NCBI RefSeq assembly: GCF_001028175.1
Contig: NZ_AEJF01000258.1
Coordinates: 42,358 to 106,357 of the forward strand
Source of the DNA: Caballeronia mineralivorans PML1(12)
Lineage (GTDB): Bacteria; Pseudomonadota; Gammaproteobacteria; Burkholderiales; Burkholderiaceae
DNA: 64,000 nt
Direction of reading: 5' to 3'
Made by a program: the position numbers and the translations under genes. A model generated the notes under the pieces. It was not told where the DNA came from. It saw nothing but the letters and a program-made list of their open reading frames with translations, and made no database searches. The number at the start of each line of letters is the position of its first letter. Within the stretch, counting starts at the first letter, position 1. Below, one piece after another: positions 62,247-64,000 of this stretch.

Positions 62247-62617
62247 CGTAGTTCTGCCTCTCGTTGCATGAACATCATATGCTTGTTCCCGCAGGGCAAC
62301 TTACTCCCGGCGCAACCCTCCCCGGTTCTGCTTCCCATCCGGCCTGCCTCCGTCCCGCCGCGTATAAGCGGCTGAGGCCGGTGCGCTCATTTGAAGAGCC
62401 CTGGTATAGGGATTTCCTGATAGTCCAAAAGCAGCTATTCCGAGGGAAGTTTCAGCGTGTCCCGACTAAACAATCGGGCCTCGCAAGCCTACGATTGATG
62501 TATGGACGAGCCGCAGACACGAGAGCGTCTGCCGCATCGCATGCCTTGTGCGGTGTGCCAAAAAATCCTCGCCGAGACGTCGGCAACACCTCTCATGAAG
62601 CACATAAGGGCCGTCCA
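62247..62617. other. Intergenic region upstream of hybrid kinase
   Basis: No gene recognised. Plus-strand frame 62264.. is open but lacks features before 62618. It should contain the kinase promoter and that of the small gene at 62618. Confidence 0.4.
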
Positions 62618-62863
62618 ATGGCACGGTCTCAGGAACCAAGCGAAATGAACTTTGAATGGATGGACGGCAGTGTAAAACCGTCGCGCCCCGGTGTGTATCC
62701 GGTCAAGGACGCACACGGAACCGCGGCAAGGTACTTCGCGCGATGGACTGGAACTGTCTGGAATGTCGCATGCGCGTCCCAGGCCAGGGCCTCACTGGTC
62801 AACGCTGAATCGAAATATCAAAACCGTCAGTGGCGCCAGTGGGCGACGGATGTGGCAGCGTGA
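62618..62863 (+). CDS. Small hypothetical protein
   Basis: An 81-residue protein; an alternative start at 62645 gives 72 residues (MNFEWMDGSVKPSRPGVYPV). Pattern: W-DGS-KP-RPGVYPV, then ARYFARWTGTVWN and QNRQWRQWATD. Similar tryptophan-rich small proteins are common in burkholderias, some phage-borne, but I cannot name the family. No neighbours suggest a role. Confidence 0.6.
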   Translation: MARSQEPSEMNFEWMDGSVKPSRPGVYPVKDAHGTAARYFARWTGTVWNVACASQARASLVNAESKYQNRQWRQWATDVAA

Positions 62864-63107
62864 GCAAGTGCTTGCCAAGGCGGGTCGCACAAGTTCTGGT
62901 TGGCGCAAAGAGCGCTCTGACATGTTCTCGGGACGGTCGCGCAAAATCGTGTGATGAATAACGCAAGATCGTTTGATCGGCGTCATTGAAGCGTTGTTGT
63001 TTGAGCGTGGCGTGATCGTTAGCCACGTTTTTCGACCGCTTGCCGGATGCCGATACGGATATCAAGGACACCGGATATTCACCGTGTGCCAGTCAGGGAA
63101 CCCAACC

Positions 63108-63533
63108 ATGAAAACGCTGTGCTTTCTCACGCATCAAGAAATTTTCGATAAAGCCGCGCGTCACCTCTTCAGCCAAAGCCATGCCGGGCTGTCGCCGCGT
63201 AGAGGCGGCGCATACCGTGGGTACTGCGGTGGATGCCCGGTTGGCAACTTCATCGCCCCGGGCGATTACATCACGGCCATGGAAGGTGTCCCGGTTCTCT
63301 TCGTTGGTGCGGCTGCGAACGTGGCGCCCTCTTCCATGGAGGCGGCCATCAGGGCCCTCAAGCGGGCGCTGTTGCGCTCGCGGATCAACGTGTACGACCC
63401 GTCGACCGTCGAGTTGCTCAGTTGTCTTCAGAACGCCCACGATGTCTTCGGCGAATGGGAATGGCGCGATCGCCTGGAATCGATTGCGTGCCAGTTTGGT
63501 CTTTGCGCCGATCTTCTCGAACATGCTGCGTGA
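63108..63533 (+). CDS. Hypothetical protein, first of a tandem paralogue pair
   Basis: A 141-residue protein: EIFDKAARHLFSQ, then YCGGCPVGNFIAPGDYITAMEGVPV, INVYDPSTVELLSCLQNAHD and WEWRDRLESIA. The CPVGNFI..DYI..MEGV and VYD..xVELL..L..xHD patterns recur in the next gene, so they are paralogues. Start at 63108; the frame is open from 62973. Function unknown. Ten bases separate it from the second copy. Confidence 0.65.
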   Translation: MKTLCFLTHQEIFDKAARHLFSQSHAGLSPRRGGAYRGYCGGCPVGNFIAPGDYITAMEGVPVLFVGAAANVAPSSMEAAIRALKRALLRSRINVYDPSTVELLSCLQNAHDVFGEWEWRDRLESIACQFGLCADLLEHAA

Positions 63534-63542
63534 GTCACGTCC

Positions 63543-63902
63543 ATGCTAAGCGCCAAAGAAATTTATGAGCGCATACGCGACCATCTCCTGACGCAGCGCG
63601 CCGTCTCCGAAGACGAGAACGGATCCTGTCGGCTGCGCTCCGACGACGGCCGCAAATGCGCGATCGGGTCACTCATTCGCGATGACCTGTATTGCCCCGA
63701 TATCGAGGGCGTCGGCCTCGCCTACTATCGACATGCACACGATGGCGCGCTTCCACGGGTGCTTTATGCATCCGGTGTCGATGTCTACGATGAACGTATT
63801 GTCGAACTGCTGACAGAACTCGAAGAACTACACGACAACGCGCACATTGACAAGTGGCCGCAATTGCTCGCTGCGCTAGGTCAGCGGCATGCGGTGATCT
63901 GA
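63543..63902 (+). CDS. Hypothetical protein, second of a tandem paralogue pair
   Basis: A 119-residue protein sharing with the preceding gene: EIYERIRDHLLTQ, KCAIGSLIRDDLYCPDIEGVGL, VDVYDERIVELLTELEELHD, KWPQLLAALG. The shared features are a start helix, a C-x-(V/I)-G motif before a D/Y stretch ending in EGV, and VYD..xVELL..HD. Likely a small single-domain protein. No known function. Confidence 0.65.
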   Translation: MLSAKEIYERIRDHLLTQRAVSEDENGSCRLRSDDGRKCAIGSLIRDDLYCPDIEGVGLAYYRHAHDGALPRVLYASGVDVYDERIVELLTELEELHDNAHIDKWPQLLAALGQRHAVI

Positions 63903-64000
63903 CGGGCGAAAGTCGATTCTCTTCCACCCAGGACGGTCAGTCCGCACGACCAATCATGCACGTCTAATCAAGCACTTTTCGAATTCTCGACGAGTGCAAT

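Noticed and set aside
1..64000. CRISPR arrays, rRNA or tRNA genes, prophage late genes
   Set aside because: No regularly spaced repeats, rRNA-like sequence, foldable tRNA or structural phage proteins were seen.

Overview
The window looks like chromosome or chromid of a betaproteobacterium of the Burkholderiales, probably Paraburkholderia/Caballeronia-like. The reasons are high GC, a Burkholderia-type general porin, many LysR/LacI/RpiR regulators over sugar and aromatic catabolic operons, several c-di-GMP enzymes, and worn IS66/IS5/IS6/group II intron remnants. No rRNA, tRNA or CRISPR was seen.

0.3-10 kb is one minus-strand operon. It opens with a hydroxyquinol (intradiol) 1,2-dioxygenase and closes with maleylacetate reductase. 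Between them lie a TIM-barrel isomerase/dehydratase, two Gfo/Idh/MocA dehydrogenases (one inositol dehydrogenase-like), a complete monosaccharide-type ABC importer and a Dabb protein. Sugar or cyclitol chemistry is thus tied to aromatic ring cleavage in one transcription unit. 10-13.5 kb carries a LysR regulator, a PhyH-type 2-oxoglutarate oxygenase and a divergent LacI regulator; 13.8-15 kb a porin. The dioxygenase operon and the region upstream of the porin share a promoter-like element. 15.7-22.2 kb is a second sugar/cyclitol module: TIM barrel, Gfo/Idh/MocA, ABC importer and a second inositol dehydrogenase.

22.3-36.2 kb is an inositol-type region. It has an iolD-iolE-SDR-TIM barrel-Gfo operon, an MFS transporter, an RpiR regulator, and an aldehyde dehydrogenase / HpcH-type aldolase / 2-hydroxyacid dehydrogenase operon. 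A chimeric pseudogene at 22.3-22.6 kb is a deleted second copy of that last operon. It keeps an intact promoter and now sits in front of the second inositol dehydrogenase. A recurring GCAA-N6-TTGC site marks three promoters and is a good candidate for the RpiR (IolR-like) operator.

36.2-49.5 kb is accessory. It holds an IS66 remnant, a TonB receptor / YfiR / CHASE8-GGDEF-EAL operon, a degenerate histidine kinase, an MHYT-GGDEF-EAL protein, a membrane GGDEF protein, and a graveyard containing an IS5 fragment, an IS6 fragment interrupted by a group II intron remnant, a broken toxin with an intact antitoxin, and a truncated 2OG oxygenase.

49.8-63.9 kb holds a CDGSH protein, DUF2784, a TPR protein, a three-BON protein, a YbaK-type tRNA deacylase, an EF-G-like GTPase, a sensory cluster (NarX-type kinase overlapping a sugar-binding-type protein, then a large hybrid kinase) and three small hypothetical genes, two of them tandem paralogues. 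Stretches above 300 bases without a gene are listed as separate entries.
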